Source of the DNA: Streptomyces sp. TLI_146
GTDB taxonomy: Bacteria; Actinomycetota; Actinomycetes; Streptomycetales; Streptomycetaceae
Length of the DNA: 64,000 nt
Direction of reading: 5' to 3'
Assembly: GCF_002846415.1 (NCBI RefSeq)
Contig: NZ_PJMX01000001.1
Location: 7,626,001 to 7,690,000, forward strand
A model generated the notes under the pieces. The model searched no databases, was not told the origin of the DNA, and was given only the letters and a program-made list of their open reading frames with translations. Made by a program: the position numbers and the translations under genes. Shown piece by piece: positions 16,509 through 26,393 of this stretch; within the stretch, counting starts at the first letter, position 1; every line of letters starts with the position of its first letter.

Positions 16509-19234
16509 CGCCCGCTCCCTCGCAGTGCCACCAGATCCGCCAGCTCGGCGTCGGACAGTTCCGTCAGCGCGGCCTCGGCCGACTCGCCCGTGCCGAGGAC
16601 CGCGTCCGCCAGCTCCCGCTTGCGCGTCAGCATCTCGGCGATGCGGTCCTCGATCGTCCCCTCCGCGATCAGCCGGTGGACCTGCACCGGCTGGGTCTGG
16701 CCGATGCGGTACGCGCGGTCGGTGGCCTGTGCCTCGACGGCCGGGTTCCACCAGCGGTCGTAGTGGACGACATGGCCCGCCCGGGTGAGGTTGAGGCCGG
16801 TGCCCGCCGCCTTCAACGACAGCAGGAACACCGGGACCTCACCGTCCTGGAAGCGCCGCACCATCCGCTCGCGCTGCTCCACGGGCGTACCGCCGTGCAG
16901 GAACTGCGTGGCGACCCCGCGCGCGGCCAGATGCTGCTCGATGAGCCGCGCCATCTGCACGTACTGGGTGAAGACCAGCACCGCACCATCCTCGGAGAGG
17001 ATGGTGTCCAGCAGCTCGTCGAGCAGCTCCAGCTTGCCGGAGCGGTCCGCGATGCGCGGCTGCTCCTCCTTGAGGTACTGCGCTGGGTGGTTGCAGATCT
17101 GCTTCAGCGCGGTGAGCAGCTTCACCACCAGCCCGCGCCGCTCGAAGCCGTCGGCGCCCGAGATCTCCGCGAGGGTCTCGCGCACCACCGCCTCGTACAG
17201 ACCCGTCTGCTCCTTGGTGAGCGACACCGCCCGGTCGGTCTCCGTCTTGGGCGGCAGCTCGGGCGCGATGCCCGGGTCGGTCTTGCGGCGCCGCAGCAGG
17301 AACGGGCGCACCAGGCGCGACAGCCGCTCGGCCGCCGCCGGGTCCTTGCCGCCCTCGACGGCCGCTGCGTACTTCGTACGGAACGTACCGAGGCGGCCGA
17401 GCAGCCCCGGCGTCGTCCAGTCGAGGATCGCCCACAGCTCGGAGAGGTTGTTCTCGACGGGTGTGCCGGTGAGCGCCACGCGCGCGCGGGCGCCGATGGT
17501 GCGCAGCTGGCGGGCGGTCGCCGAGTACGGGTTCTTGATGTGCTGCGCCTCGTCCGTGACGACCATGCCCCACGCCACCTCGCCGAGCTTCGCGGCGTCG
17601 AGCCGCATCGTCCCGTACGTGGTGAGGACGAACTCCCCGTCCGCCAGGCCCTCCAGGCGCCGCGCGGAGCCGTGGAAGCGGCGCACGGGCGTGCCCGGCG
17701 CGAACTTCTCGATCTCCCGCTGCCAGTTGCCCATCAGGGACGTCGGGCAGACCACGAGCGTGGGACCGGCGGTCGCCGGATCGCTCTGGCGGTGCAGATG
17801 CAGGGCGATGAGGGTGATCGTCTTGCCGAGGCCCATGTCGTCGGCGAGACAGCCGCCGAGGCCGAGCGAGGTCATGTCGGCCAGCCAGTTGAGGCCCCGC
17901 AGCTGGTAGTCGCGCAACCGCGCGGCGAGCGCGGCGGGCTGCTCCACGGCGTCCTCACGCGCGCCCTCGGGGTCGGCGAGGCGGTCGCGCAGGCCCGCGA
18001 GCCAGCCCGACGCCTCGACGTCCACCCGGCGTCCGTCGACCTCCGTCGAGCCGGTCAGGACCGTGCTCAGCGCGTCGACCGGGGTCACTTTGCGGTCCTG
18101 CGCCGCGCGGGCGCGCCGGACCTCCTCGGGGTCGATCAGGACCCACTGGTCGCGCAGCCGCACCACCGGGCGGCTGGCCTCGGCCAGTTGGTCCAGCTCC
18201 GCGCGCGTGAGCTGGGTGTCGCCGAGCGCGAACCACCACTCGAAGGCGAGCAGGGCGTCCGTGGAGAGCGTGGAGGGGGCAGCGGACTGCGTGCTGTCCG
18301 GCTGCGCCCCGGAGGTGCCCCGCTCCGCGCCGTCCGGTACGGGCCCGATCACCGCGCGCGTGGTGAACTTCCGCGCGAGGTCCTTGGGCCAGTGCACCTG
18401 GACGCCGATCGCGGCGAGGGTGCGCGCGGCCCCGCCGAGCAGCTCGCCCACCTCCTCGTCGGCCAGCTCGATCGCGTCCGGCACGGCGGCCGAGAGCAGC
18501 GGTGCGAGCGGCGCCCACGCGCGCGTGGCGCGACGCAGCGCGAGGAGCGCGTCCATCCGCGCGTGCGGGCCGAACGCACCGGCGGCGGGACCGGACTCGC
18601 CCCACACCTCGGCCGCGTCCGCCACCAGCGCGGGGTCGCTCACACTGTGCAGCTGGAGCACGGCCCGGAAGACCGGCCCCGCCGCGTCCGGGTCCGCCGA
18701 CTCCAGGCCGGGCAGTTCGACGCGGAGCGAGATCCGCACGCCCGCGTCGTGCCCGGCGGCCACCTCCGCGGCCCAGGCGCGCTGCTCGGGCAGCCGCTGG
18801 GGCGGGTCCGCCGCGAAGGCGGGGGAGCCGGTCGCCAGGGCGGCGGCGGGCGTACGCGGAAGCCCGTCCGCGACCGCGTCGAGGAACTGCCGTACCAGCA
18901 CCTCGGGCTCGGGCAGCAGCAACGGTTCGCCACCTGTGTCGAGCGGTACCGCGTGCGCCTCGGGCGGCATCGAGGCCGCCAGCTCACGGACGCGCTCCAG
19001 CTCGTCGGCGCCCAGCGGCCCGATCCGCCACGCGTCGTGGTCGGTGGCGGTGAGGCCGGGCAACAGCAGGCCGCGCGCGGCGAGTTGCAGCGCGCGCAGC
19101 GCGGCCGTCCCCCAGAAGGCGGCGGCCCGCGAGGCGTCGGCGCGGGGCCGGGCCCTGGTCAGGACGGGCAGTGCGTCGCGTACGGGCAGCAGGACCGCGC
19201 GCACCGCGTACGCGTCGGCGTCGGCCCCCGCCAC
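16505..19234 (-). CDS. SNF2-type DEAD/DEAH helicase
   Basis: A Swi2/Snf2 ATPase of 909 aa counted from the GTG at 19234. Visible motifs are DDMGLGKT (Walker A, near residue 465), TDEAQHIKNP (motif II), LTGTPVENN (motif III) and RAYRIGQTQPVQVHRL (motif VI). The segment before motif I fits the SNF2-associated domain of bacterial RapA-like proteins. The true start is unclear: the frame stays open and protein-like upstream to about 19420, including FLPADPARLGRIAFWN, but contains no ATG, GTG or TTG there. The 909-aa form therefore probably lacks about 60 genuine residues. The gene is coupled to the SWIM gene by ATGA. Confidence 0.85.
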   Translation of the reverse strand: MAGADADAYAVRAVLLPVRDALPVLTRARPRADASRAAAFWGTAALRALQLAARGLLLPGLTATDHDAWRIGPLGADELERVRELAASMPPEAHAVPLDTGGEPLLLPEPEVLVRQFLDAVADGLPRTPAAALATGSPAFAADPPQRLPEQRAWAAEVAAGHDAGVRISLRVELPGLESADPDAAGPVFRAVLQLHSVSDPALVADAAEVWGESGPAAGAFGPHARMDALLALRRATRAWAPLAPLLSAAVPDAIELADEEVGELLGGAARTLAAIGVQVHWPKDLARKFTTRAVIGPVPDGAERGTSGAQPDSTQSAAPSTLSTDALLAFEWWFALGDTQLTRAELDQLAEASRPVVRLRDQWVLIDPEEVRRARAAQDRKVTPVDALSTVLTGSTEVDGRRVDVEASGWLAGLRDRLADPEGAREDAVEQPAALAARLRDYQLRGLNWLADMTSLGLGGCLADDMGLGKTITLIALHLHRQSDPATAGPTLVVCPTSLMGNWQREIEKFAPGTPVRRFHGSARRLEGLADGEFVLTTYGTMRLDAAKLGEVAWGMVVTDEAQHIKNPYSATARQLRTIGARARVALTGTPVENNLSELWAILDWTTPGLLGRLGTFRTKYAAAVEGGKDPAAAERLSRLVRPFLLRRRKTDPGIAPELPPKTETDRAVSLTKEQTGLYEAVVRETLAEISGADGFERRGLVVKLLTALKQICNHPAQYLKEEQPRIADRSGKLELLDELLDTILSEDGAVLVFTQYVQMARLIEQHLAARGVATQFLHGGTPVEQRERMVRRFQDGEVPVFLLSLKAAGTGLNLTRAGHVVHYDRWWNPAVEAQATDRAYRIGQTQPVQVHRLIAEGTIEDRIAEMLTRKRELADAVLGTGESAEAALTELSDAELADLVALRGSGR

Positions 19235-19689
19235 GGTCAGCTCCTCGGCAGGCTCCTCGACGCGGTCGGAGAAGGCCTGCGGGGCGGAGCCGTCGGTGTT
19301 CCAGAAGGCGATACGGCCGAGCCGGGCGGGGTCGGCGGGCAGGAAGGTGACGTGGCAGCGGGCGAGTTCGTCGATTTCGGAGGGTGTGGGCGCGGGGAGC
19401 CTGTGTACGGCGATGACACATTCCTCAAACTTGACTACTGCGGTTCCGGAATCGCCGAGGGTACACCGGTCGCGCCGCGACCGGGCGAATGCGCGCCGTG
19501 ATCTGTATCACTCGATGCGCGGACTGGGCTCTCTCCCGCCCGCCGGGGTGGAGCCAGCACCACCATGCCTCCGGGGCAGTCCCCCGTCCGGCCCGGGTGG
19601 TGGCGCCATGGTGGCCAAGGGCCCCTGATTCGTACGTTTCATGAGGTCAGCGCAGGTGACTGCGGGAGACGAACGACCGGAGACCTACG

Positions 19690-20778
19690 ATGCCCCAGGC
19701 CATGCCCCAGGCCCCTGCGAATGCCCGGAGTGGCGCGGGCGCCACCCTGCTCGCGCCACCGCGCCCCGCCGGACGGGGCAGCGAGTTCGCACCCCTCCTG
19801 AAAGAGGCGAAAGGGCAGGGGCTGCTGGAGCGGCGCACCGCCTGGTACGCGAGGGGCATCGCCGTCAACCTCCTCGCCCTCGCCGTGACCGTGACCGCGA
19901 TGGCGCTCACCGGCGACACCTGGTGGACCCTGCTGTACGCCGTGCCGCTCGCCGTGTTCTGGGCCCGGACCGCGTTCTTCGGCCACGACGCGGGCCACGC
20001 CCAGATAACCCGCGGCCGCCACGCGGGCCGCACCATCGGCCTGCTCCACAGCAACCTGCTGCTCGGCATGAGTTACGCCTGGTGGAACGACAAGCACAAC
20101 CGCCACCACGCCAACCCCAACCACGTCGACAAGGACCCGGACGTCGGCGTCGGCGCGCTGGTGTGGACCGAGAAGCAGGCCGAGCGCCGAGAGGGGTTCG
20201 CCCGCTGGCTCACCCGCAACCAGGCCCGGCTGTTCTTCCCGATGCTGCTGCTCGAAGGCATCGCCCTCAAGGTGTACGGATTCCAGGACCTGCGCAGGCA
20301 GCCCCGGCGGGAGCGGGCCGCCGAGGGCACGCTCCTCCTGGTGCACCTCGCCGCCTACGCGGGCCTGCTGCTGGCCGTGCTCTCGCCGGGCAAGGCGCTG
20401 GCCTTCGCACTGCTGCACCACGCCCTCTTCGGGCTCCACCTGGGCATGACCTTCGCGCCCAACCACAAGGGCATGGAGATGCCCGACGCCGACGACGACG
20501 GCTGGGGCCATCTGCGCCGCCAGGTCCTCACCTCGCGCAACGTACGTGGCGGACCGCTCACCGACTGGTTCCTCGGCGGACTGAACTACCAGATCGAGCA
20601 CCACCTCTTCCCGAATCTGCCCCGCCCCCACCTGCGGCTCGTCCAGCCGCTGGTCCGCGCCCACTGCCGGGCCGTCGGCATCCCGTACGCGGAGACCTCC
20701 TTGATCGACTCCTATCGGCAGGCCCTGGGGCACATGCACGCGGTGGGAGCGCCGCTGCGCCGGAGCGGTGCGGCGTAG
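19690..20778 (+). CDS. Membrane fatty acid desaturase
   Basis: A 362-aa membrane di-iron desaturase that inserts a double bond into a fatty acyl chain. The three histidine boxes are intact: HDAGH (99-103), HNRHH (136-140) and QIEHH (about 301-305). The Gln-type third box places it with front-end/acyl-lipid desaturases. Hydrophobic pairs lie at about 55-95 and 185-225, with the boxes facing the cytoplasm. GGAG lies 8 bases before the ATG at 19690. No ferredoxin or reductase gene is adjacent, so electrons must come from elsewhere. Confidence 0.9.
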   Translation: MPQAMPQAPANARSGAGATLLAPPRPAGRGSEFAPLLKEAKGQGLLERRTAWYARGIAVNLLALAVTVTAMALTGDTWWTLLYAVPLAVFWARTAFFGHDAGHAQITRGRHAGRTIGLLHSNLLLGMSYAWWNDKHNRHHANPNHVDKDPDVGVGALVWTEKQAERREGFARWLTRNQARLFFPMLLLEGIALKVYGFQDLRRQPRRERAAEGTLLLVHLAAYAGLLLAVLSPGKALAFALLHHALFGLHLGMTFAPNHKGMEMPDADDDGWGHLRRQVLTSRNVRGGPLTDWFLGGLNYQIEHHLFPNLPRPHLRLVQPLVRAHCRAVGIPYAETSLIDSYRQALGHMHAVGAPLRRSGAA

Positions 20779-20970
20779 CTGCCGCGCCGTGAGACCGGGG
20801 CGCGCGACTGCGCCGTGGCCGGCCGCCACACGGCTGCCCTGCCGCATAGTGGAAGCAGACGGTCGGCGTACCGCGCGGAAGCGGACACGTGGCCGGGAAC
20901 CGGAGGACGCGGCCACGCGTTCCCTGGACAGAGAGCGGCAGCAGCAGCGGCCGCGAAGGAGGCGACGGAC

Positions 20971-21150
20971 ATGTCGAAGCGCGCGATGATCGCCGCCGGT
21001 GGAGTGGCGGTGGGACTCATCCTGATCCCGCTGATCGGATTCCTGCCGGCGCTGCTGGTGCTCATAGGGGTGCCCGTCGTGGCCTATCTGATGCTGGACC
21101 CGAGCCAGCGCCGCAGGCTGCGCCACATCAGCCGTAAGGAACTGCGCTGA
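20971..21150 (+). CDS. Small hydrophobic membrane protein
   Basis: A 59-aa protein with a nearly continuous hydrophobic core (residues 7-42, one or two helices) and a basic C-terminal end containing RRRLRHISRKELR. AAGGAGG sits 8 bases before the ATG at 20971, clearly better than any upstream start in the same frame. It lies about 190 bases after the desaturase on the same strand. The function is unknown. Confidence 0.65.
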   Translation: MSKRAMIAAGGVAVGLILIPLIGFLPALLVLIGVPVVAYLMLDPSQRRRLRHISRKELR

Positions 21151-21228
21151 GGGTGGGGCGGGGTCTGGGGCTGGGTGTGGGGCTCGGGCTGGGCCGCATG
21201 AGGCTGGGAGTGGCTCGGGGTTGAGCGT

Positions 21229-21261
21229 GGGTGCGGGTGCGGGTGCGGGTGCGGGTGCGGG
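21229..21261. repeat. GGGTGC hexamer tandem repeat
   Basis: Five and a half copies of GGGTGC lie in a G-rich stretch (about 21150-21270) between the small membrane protein and TrmO. On the plus strand it meets the simple pattern for a G-quadruplex. It lies just past the TrmO stop on the opposite strand. Confidence 0.8.
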
Positions 21262-21293
21262 CCTGGCCGCGCCCGGCCCCAGCGGTCCGGCCC

Positions 21294-21821
21294 TCAGCCG
21301 TCGAGGCCGCTCCCGGGCTCCGGCTCGCCCGCGTAGTAGTCCCGCATCAGCTCCGTGGACCACTCCGGCTGAACCGTCTCGCCGCGTGGGCCGAACTCCG
21401 CCATGTACGGCTTGATGTCCAGCACCGGAGTGCCGTCCACCGCGTCCAGGCCGGTGACGTGGACGTCCAGCCCTTCCACCCTCACCACACGGCAGCGCGA
21501 GACGCCGAGCCGGTTCGGGCGGTTCTTGCCGCGCTGGGCGAAGATCCCGACCAGAGGCCAGTCGGGGTTGCCGCGCGGGTGGCGCGCACCCGACTCGACC
21601 TTCTCGGGCGCCACCCGGTCGAAGTGGTACACGACCTCCAGATGGGAGAAGTCCGCCAGGCCGAACAGCGCCTCGGGGCCGAACTGTTCGGCGTCGAGCC
21701 GGATCACCGCCGACTCGCCACCCCAGTGGTCATCGGCCACCTCGGCCCGCCCGCCGACCACCCGCCCCACTGCCCGGCACACCACTTCCACGCCGTGCTG
21801 TTGGATTTCGCCGTCCGCCAT
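21294..21821 (-). CDS. TrmO-family tRNA (N6-threonylcarbamoyladenosine37) methyltransferase
   Basis: A 175-aa protein of the TrmO/VirR/YaeB/TsaA family, whose characterised members methylate t6A37 in tRNA-Thr using SAM. The pattern RNPDWPLVGIFAQRGKNRPNRLG-type (about 90-115) and DGTPVLDIKPY (about 140-150) are family hallmarks. GGGAGGGG precedes the ATG at 21821. The length is that of the catalytic domain alone. It diverges from the HEAT-like gene with only 34 bases between start codons. Confidence 0.85.
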   Translation of the reverse strand: MADGEIQQHGVEVVCRAVGRVVGGRAEVADDHWGGESAVIRLDAEQFGPEALFGLADFSHLEVVYHFDRVAPEKVESGARHPRGNPDWPLVGIFAQRGKNRPNRLGVSRCRVVRVEGLDVHVTGLDAVDGTPVLDIKPYMAEFGPRGETVQPEWSTELMRDYYAGEPEPGSGLDG

Positions 21822-21855
21822 GTGAGCCCCTCCCGGTTGCCCGCCCGAAATCGCC

Positions 21856-24741
21856 TTGCCCGTTGATCGAAGCGCGGCCGACGGTCCGTACACCTATCGC
21901 TATGCCCAGGGCAGGAAGCTCGTCGCCACCGTCGTCGCGGAACGCGACCCGGCGGCGGGCCTGGCGCTGCTGCGCGACGCGCCCCGGCTCATCGGGGAAC
22001 GCGCGGCCGTCGCCCTCCTGCGACGCCCCGCCGAACTCCTCGACGTCCTGCGGGGCCTTCGCGCCCTCCCGCCCGTTCCACCGGGGGAGGAACCCGGACC
22101 CTTCGAACTGACCGTACCGGCGGGCCCCTTGGCCAGGACGACCGTCGCCGCACTCCGATCCCTGTCAGAACCCGACCTCGTCGAACTGGCCACCCGCTGC
22201 CGCGCCGGCGGCGGCCATCTGCGCGCACCGGGACGGCAGGAGGTCGCGGCCGACCCGCTGCTCGCGCTGCTGCCCCCGGCCGAACGGCGACGGCTCGTCG
22301 CCGAACGGGCGGGCAGCGCGGGGCACCGCGTCCCGCTGGCCGCCCTCGCCGCCCTCGAACCGGCCGACCGCGCCGAGTTCAGTGAGGCACGCCTCGAACG
22401 CTGGAAGCGACGCCCGGTCCATCTCATCGCCGTGGCCGTCGGCCTGCCCCTCGCGGACGCCGAACCGATCCTGCGAGAACAGGCCTCCCACCACCGGATA
22501 CACCAGCGCGTGTACGCCTGGCCCGCACTACTGGCCTGCGCCGAACTCAAAGGTGACCCGCACGAGTTCGCCCGCATCGCGCTGAGCTGCGAACGGGCCT
22601 GGCACGACCAGGAAGAGGTACGGCGCCATACGCTGCGACAACTGACGGGAACCACCGCGCGACTGCTGGCCGCCCTACCCGAACAGGTACTGCGGGACGC
22701 CACACTGACGACCGTCCAGTCCCGCGACTCCAAGGCGGAGACGCTCGCCGCCGCCGCGTCGCTGCTGCGCCGCACGACGGAGAGCGCCGCCGCACGCGGC
22801 GACTGGCGGCGCGCCGCGACCGCCGCCCGGCTCCTCTGCCAGGTTGTCACGGACCCGCGTCACCGTGGCTCGTACGGTCCGCTGCGCGTCGACCTGCCGA
22901 CGGCACGCCACATCTGGGCGACGGCAACCCCGTCCGGCGAGGCTTCCGAGGACCCGGCCGTGCGGATCGCGCTGGCCGAGCTGCTCGCCTCTCACCTCAC
23001 CGAACTGCCGGACGCCGACGCCCTGATGCACCGAACCGCGCTCACGTACGACGACCCCCGGGCCGCCGCCCGCGCAGCCGCCGTGTGGGTGACTCCAGCC
23101 CGTGTCCGGGAGGACCGCTGCGCCCAGCTGATCGCAGCGGACCCGTCGTTCGCCGCCGTCGCCGAAGTGCTGACGACGATCACCGAACGCCGCACCGATC
23201 TGCTCGCATCCGTCCTCGCCTCGGCCCGCACAGCCGTGGAAGCGGGCGACAGTCGGGGGCTGCGCGGCAGGGTCCGGCCGCGAGGTGGGGCATGGGTACC
23301 CCGGCCGAGAGCCGGAGCCACCGGACGCTGGCAGCCGAAGGAACGCCGCCAGTGGTACGAACTGCTGGCGGCGGCCGCCACCGACGAGCGTGCGCCGATG
23401 CGCGTCCGCGCCGACGCGGCGGCCCAGCTCCGCTCACCCGCTCACCTCCACCCCCTCGCCGAACATGCACCCCAGCCGGTCGCGGCAGCCGCCCTCACCG
23501 CCCTCGGCGAGAGCGGTCCGGCCGCGCCGGAGCTTCTGGCCACGCTGCTGCGGCACGCCGGAACCGGCGGCGTGCGCGGCCGCGCAGCCGTCGCTTCCCT
23601 GCGCTCCCTCCTGGCCGAAGCGCCGGACGGCCAAGCGGTCGCACTGCTCATCCCCCTTCTCAACGCCCCGACATCGCCGGTTGGTTCCCGCAAGGAGGCG
23701 GCCCGCACGCTCGGGGCCCTGGGCGGGGAGGGCGCCGACACGGCACTGCTGGAGGCGTGGGACCAGCCGCACCAGCACCGGGACGTACGCGCCGCGATCG
23801 CCCCGTTCCTGCTGCGGCTCGCGGACCGGGACGACGTCTCCCGCCGACTGCTGGAGGGGACGCGCGAACCGGCCGTCCGGGACGCGGTCATCACGCGGTC
23901 CGTGACGTCCGCCGCGTACATCGCGTTCCTCGCGCGCGTGGTCCGCGAGGGCGACGACGACAGCGCCGCGGCGGCCTGCGCCACTCTGCACGGGCGGATC
24001 GTGGGGGAGGGCCCCGCCATGCGGGACGCGGCCCACGCGCTGGCTGAGGCCGCGGTCGCGGAGGGGCGGCCACAGAAGGTGTGGCACGCGTCGATTGCGG
24101 GGATCGCGGCGATTGGTGAGAACGGTGCGATCGGTGAGATTGGTGAGGGCGCTGACGTCGCGATGGGGCGTCCGCCGACTGACGTTCTGGGGCAGGTTCT
24201 CGGCGCGCTCGTCGACAAAGCGACAGCGAATTCGAGCACAGAGCACGTGAGGCGAGACGCCCTGCGACGGCTCGAAAGATGCGCCGACGCGGTCAGCTCC
24301 GGCTACGGCTCGTACGTGGACATGCGCCGCGCCGACGCGATGGCGGCCGCTCTGGAGGACGCCGGGCTGCTGCACGAGGCCGCGCGCCTCGCGCTGGACG
24401 CCGCGTGGGCCGCACTCCGGCGCGCCGACCCCGCGCCCAAACGCTGGGCAAAGGCGCTACGGCTGGTCGAGAACCACCCCGGCCGGCTGCCCGACCTGAG
24501 CGGGTTCAGCCTCGGAGCCACACCCGTCCGCCACGCCGAGGCGACGCTCCGCACCGCCCGCATGCTGCGGGAACGCGGCACGCCGTCCGCCGGACTGCTG
24601 GCGATGGCCCTTGTACGGGCAGCGGGGGCGCGTACGGGTTGGGACGCGCCATGGCGCACCGAACTGTCCGCGCTCCGGCGCCACACCGACCCCGATACGG
24701 CGATGGCGGCGCTGTTGACCGAGCCTGTCGGGGGCGGGTGA
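21856..24741 (+). CDS. Large HEAT/armadillo-like repeat protein
   Basis: A 961-aa soluble protein rich in Ala, Leu and Arg, composed of repeated helical pairs of about 35-45 residues. The clearest are at about 520-700 (for example the segment with HLHPLAEHAPQPVAAAALTALGES), typical of HEAT-like solenoids that serve as binding scaffolds. No enzymatic motif is seen. The start is a problem: the only usable codon is a TTG at 21856 with no ribosome site, 34 bases from the divergent TrmO start, and the protein begins abruptly. The N-terminus may have been lost or replaced. Confidence 0.65.
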   Translation: MPVDRSAADGPYTYRYAQGRKLVATVVAERDPAAGLALLRDAPRLIGERAAVALLRRPAELLDVLRGLRALPPVPPGEEPGPFELTVPAGPLARTTVAALRSLSEPDLVELATRCRAGGGHLRAPGRQEVAADPLLALLPPAERRRLVAERAGSAGHRVPLAALAALEPADRAEFSEARLERWKRRPVHLIAVAVGLPLADAEPILREQASHHRIHQRVYAWPALLACAELKGDPHEFARIALSCERAWHDQEEVRRHTLRQLTGTTARLLAALPEQVLRDATLTTVQSRDSKAETLAAAASLLRRTTESAAARGDWRRAATAARLLCQVVTDPRHRGSYGPLRVDLPTARHIWATATPSGEASEDPAVRIALAELLASHLTELPDADALMHRTALTYDDPRAAARAAAVWVTPARVREDRCAQLIAADPSFAAVAEVLTTITERRTDLLASVLASARTAVEAGDSRGLRGRVRPRGGAWVPRPRAGATGRWQPKERRQWYELLAAAATDERAPMRVRADAAAQLRSPAHLHPLAEHAPQPVAAAALTALGESGPAAPELLATLLRHAGTGGVRGRAAVASLRSLLAEAPDGQAVALLIPLLNAPTSPVGSRKEAARTLGALGGEGADTALLEAWDQPHQHRDVRAAIAPFLLRLADRDDVSRRLLEGTREPAVRDAVITRSVTSAAYIAFLARVVREGDDDSAAAACATLHGRIVGEGPAMRDAAHALAEAAVAEGRPQKVWHASIAGIAAIGENGAIGEIGEGADVAMGRPPTDVLGQVLGALVDKATANSSTEHVRRDALRRLERCADAVSSGYGSYVDMRRADAMAAALEDAGLLHEAARLALDAAWAALRRADPAPKRWAKALRLVENHPGRLPDLSGFSLGATPVRHAEATLRTARMLRERGTPSAGLLAMALVRAAGARTGWDAPWRTELSALRRHTDPDTAMAALLTEPVGGG

Positions 24742-24777
24742 GGGGAACGGGGGCGCGCGCGGCGTCGCGGGCGCGGC

Positions 24778-25857
24778 TCAGGAGGGCCGTACGGCGATCG
24801 CGTCCAGGGCTTCCAGGAGCCCCGGCAACTTGGGCCCGCGCCCCACCGGCGTCACCTCGCCCGGCTCGTCGTCCAGCAGCACGAACGCGATGTCGTCGGT
24901 CCTGGCAACGATCGACCACCCAGGACCGTCGGCCCGCAACATCCGCGCCCCACCCGGCGCGAAGCTCGACCGGACACGCCCGAGCGGGGGAGGGGAGTCG
25001 AGGTACTGACGTACCTCGTCGAGAACTCGCGCTACGCGCGCGTTGAGGTCGTCGGGGTCGGCGGAGGGGTCGGAGGAGTCGGTGTTGGACTCGTCCGGGG
25101 CTTCCGGGGCTTCCGGGGCTTCCGGGGCTTCCGGGGCTTCGGAGGTTTCGGTTTCCGAGGTTTCCGGGGGCCCCAGGGTGTTTGAGGTCGACGGGTCGGC
25201 GGCCCCTGCGGCGTCCGCAGGGGCTTCCAGCGCGGCATCCGCGGATCCATCCGCAGCATCACGCGGGGTCGCGGCCGGTGACTCCGCGGATGCCGTCGGC
25301 TCCGGCTCCTCGTCGCCGTCCTCGTCCTGGTCGTCGGCTATCTGCCCGCGCCACATCGCCCACTGAAGGGCGATTTCGTCCGCGCCGAGGCGCCTTTGCG
25401 GGGAGCCCCACACGCTCGTGTCGGGCGGGGTGAGCGGCGGGCGCACCGTGCCGTCTTCGTCCGGCTCCGGCTCGGGATCGTGCGGCGGGGCCACTCCGGG
25501 CGCGGCGACGGCGAGTTCCAGCGGCCACCCGGGCAGCGCGGCCACCACCGTACGCTCGCCCGGCGACAAGTCGTACTCCATCCCGCAGTCCCACGACGCG
25601 ATCGCCACCGCGACCAGCGAGACGTCGTCGACGACCACGGTCCAACGGGCGCCGCTCCCGTCCTGGCCGAGGACCAGGCCGTAGCCGCCCGGGTACGGTT
25701 CGAGGCCGAGGGTCGCGCACGCCTCCGGGAAGTCGTCACCGAGCACGCTGGGGAACTGCGCGGGCGTGAGCAACACCGCCGTGAGCACATACAGCGCGTC
25801 GTCATCGACCGCGTCGGCTGCGGCTGTGGCAGCCGCCGCCTCGTCCGTCCCGGTCAC
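24778..25857 (-). CDS. Hypothetical protein with acidic low-complexity linker
   Basis: A 359-aa protein. Residues 1-150 form one globular region (DDDALYVLTAVLLTP onwards), residues 165-285 an acidic linker rich in Pro, Ala, Asp and Glu including five Glu-Ala-Pro units, and residues 285-359 a second small globular region. The GTG at 25857 has GGGGAGGG upstream. I do not recognise the family. It is convergent with the HEAT-like gene and lies just downstream of another small unknown gene on its own strand. Confidence 0.6.
   Translation of the reverse strand: MTGTDEAAAATAAADAVDDDALYVLTAVLLTPAQFPSVLGDDFPEACATLGLEPYPGGYGLVLGQDGSGARWTVVVDDVSLVAVAIASWDCGMEYDLSPGERTVVAALPGWPLELAVAAPGVAPPHDPEPEPDEDGTVRPPLTPPDTSVWGSPQRRLGADEIALQWAMWRGQIADDQDEDGDEEPEPTASAESPAATPRDAADGSADAALEAPADAAGAADPSTSNTLGPPETSETETSEAPEAPEAPEAPEAPDESNTDSSDPSADPDDLNARVARVLDEVRQYLDSPPPLGRVRSSFAPGGARMLRADGPGWSIVARTDDIAFVLLDDEPGEVTPVGRGPKLPGLLEALDAIAVRPS
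25097..25140. repeat. GGGGCTTCC 9-mer tandem repeat inside a CDS
   Basis: About five copies of a 9-base unit encode the Glu-Ala-Pro run in the linker of the gene at 24778-25857. The copies are identical, so the tract is likely to change length by slippage without breaking the frame. Confidence 0.85.
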
Positions 25858-25947
25858 GGAACCCTCCCCTTCGGATCGCTCGTCGGCGCACCATAACCAG
25901 TCGGTAACCCGATCGTCGAGGGTTTGCGGCACCCAGCCGGTACGAGG

Positions 25948-26217
25948 TCAGGCGACCGGCAACCCCATCAGCGAGCGCGCGACGGCCTGCGGCGACTCGT
26001 CGCGCTCCCGCGCCAGCGCGATGAGCGCCCGGCACGCCAGCTCCCGAACCCCGAAGGACATCGCCTCCGGCGACACCCACCCGACCGCCTCGTCGAGCGC
26101 CTCCTGGTCGTCGTCCGCGCAGGCCGCGACGTAGGCGGCGGCGGCCTCGAAGATGTTGTGCTGCCGCACGGGCTCGCGCCGCTCCGGCTTCCGGAATCTG
26201 CCGAACATACGAAACAT
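25948..26217 (-). CDS. Small hypothetical helical protein
   Basis: An 89-aa protein with a strongly basic N-terminus (MFRMFGRFRKPERR) followed by an Ala/Glu-rich helical body. I chose the ATG at 26217, preceded by AGGAAGG; an in-frame GTG at 26247 is also open. No family is recognised. It sits 90 bases upstream of the low-complexity gene on the same strand. Confidence 0.55.
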   Translation of the reverse strand: MFRMFGRFRKPERREPVRQHNIFEAAAAYVAACADDDQEALDEAVGWVSPEAMSFGVRELACRALIALARERDESPQAVARSLMGLPVA

Positions 26218-26393
26218 CCGGACCGCCTTCCTCACAGGTGCGCTCACCAGGTACCAATCAACGTGCCTTTCTCAAGCTAGAGTTGACAACCTGGTGACAG
26301 ATAGGGGTCGTAACGGGTCGGTTGACGTGAACCGCTGATGTGAACCGTCAGCGAGTGCCGACCGTGAACGGCTTACGAGCGGGTCCGGCCGCG

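Noticed and set aside
26283..26311. TTGACA with a TAGGGG-like box as a plus-strand promoter
   Set aside because: The spacing is wrong (13 bases to TAGGGG, and poor hexamers at 17-18), and no plus-strand gene follows.
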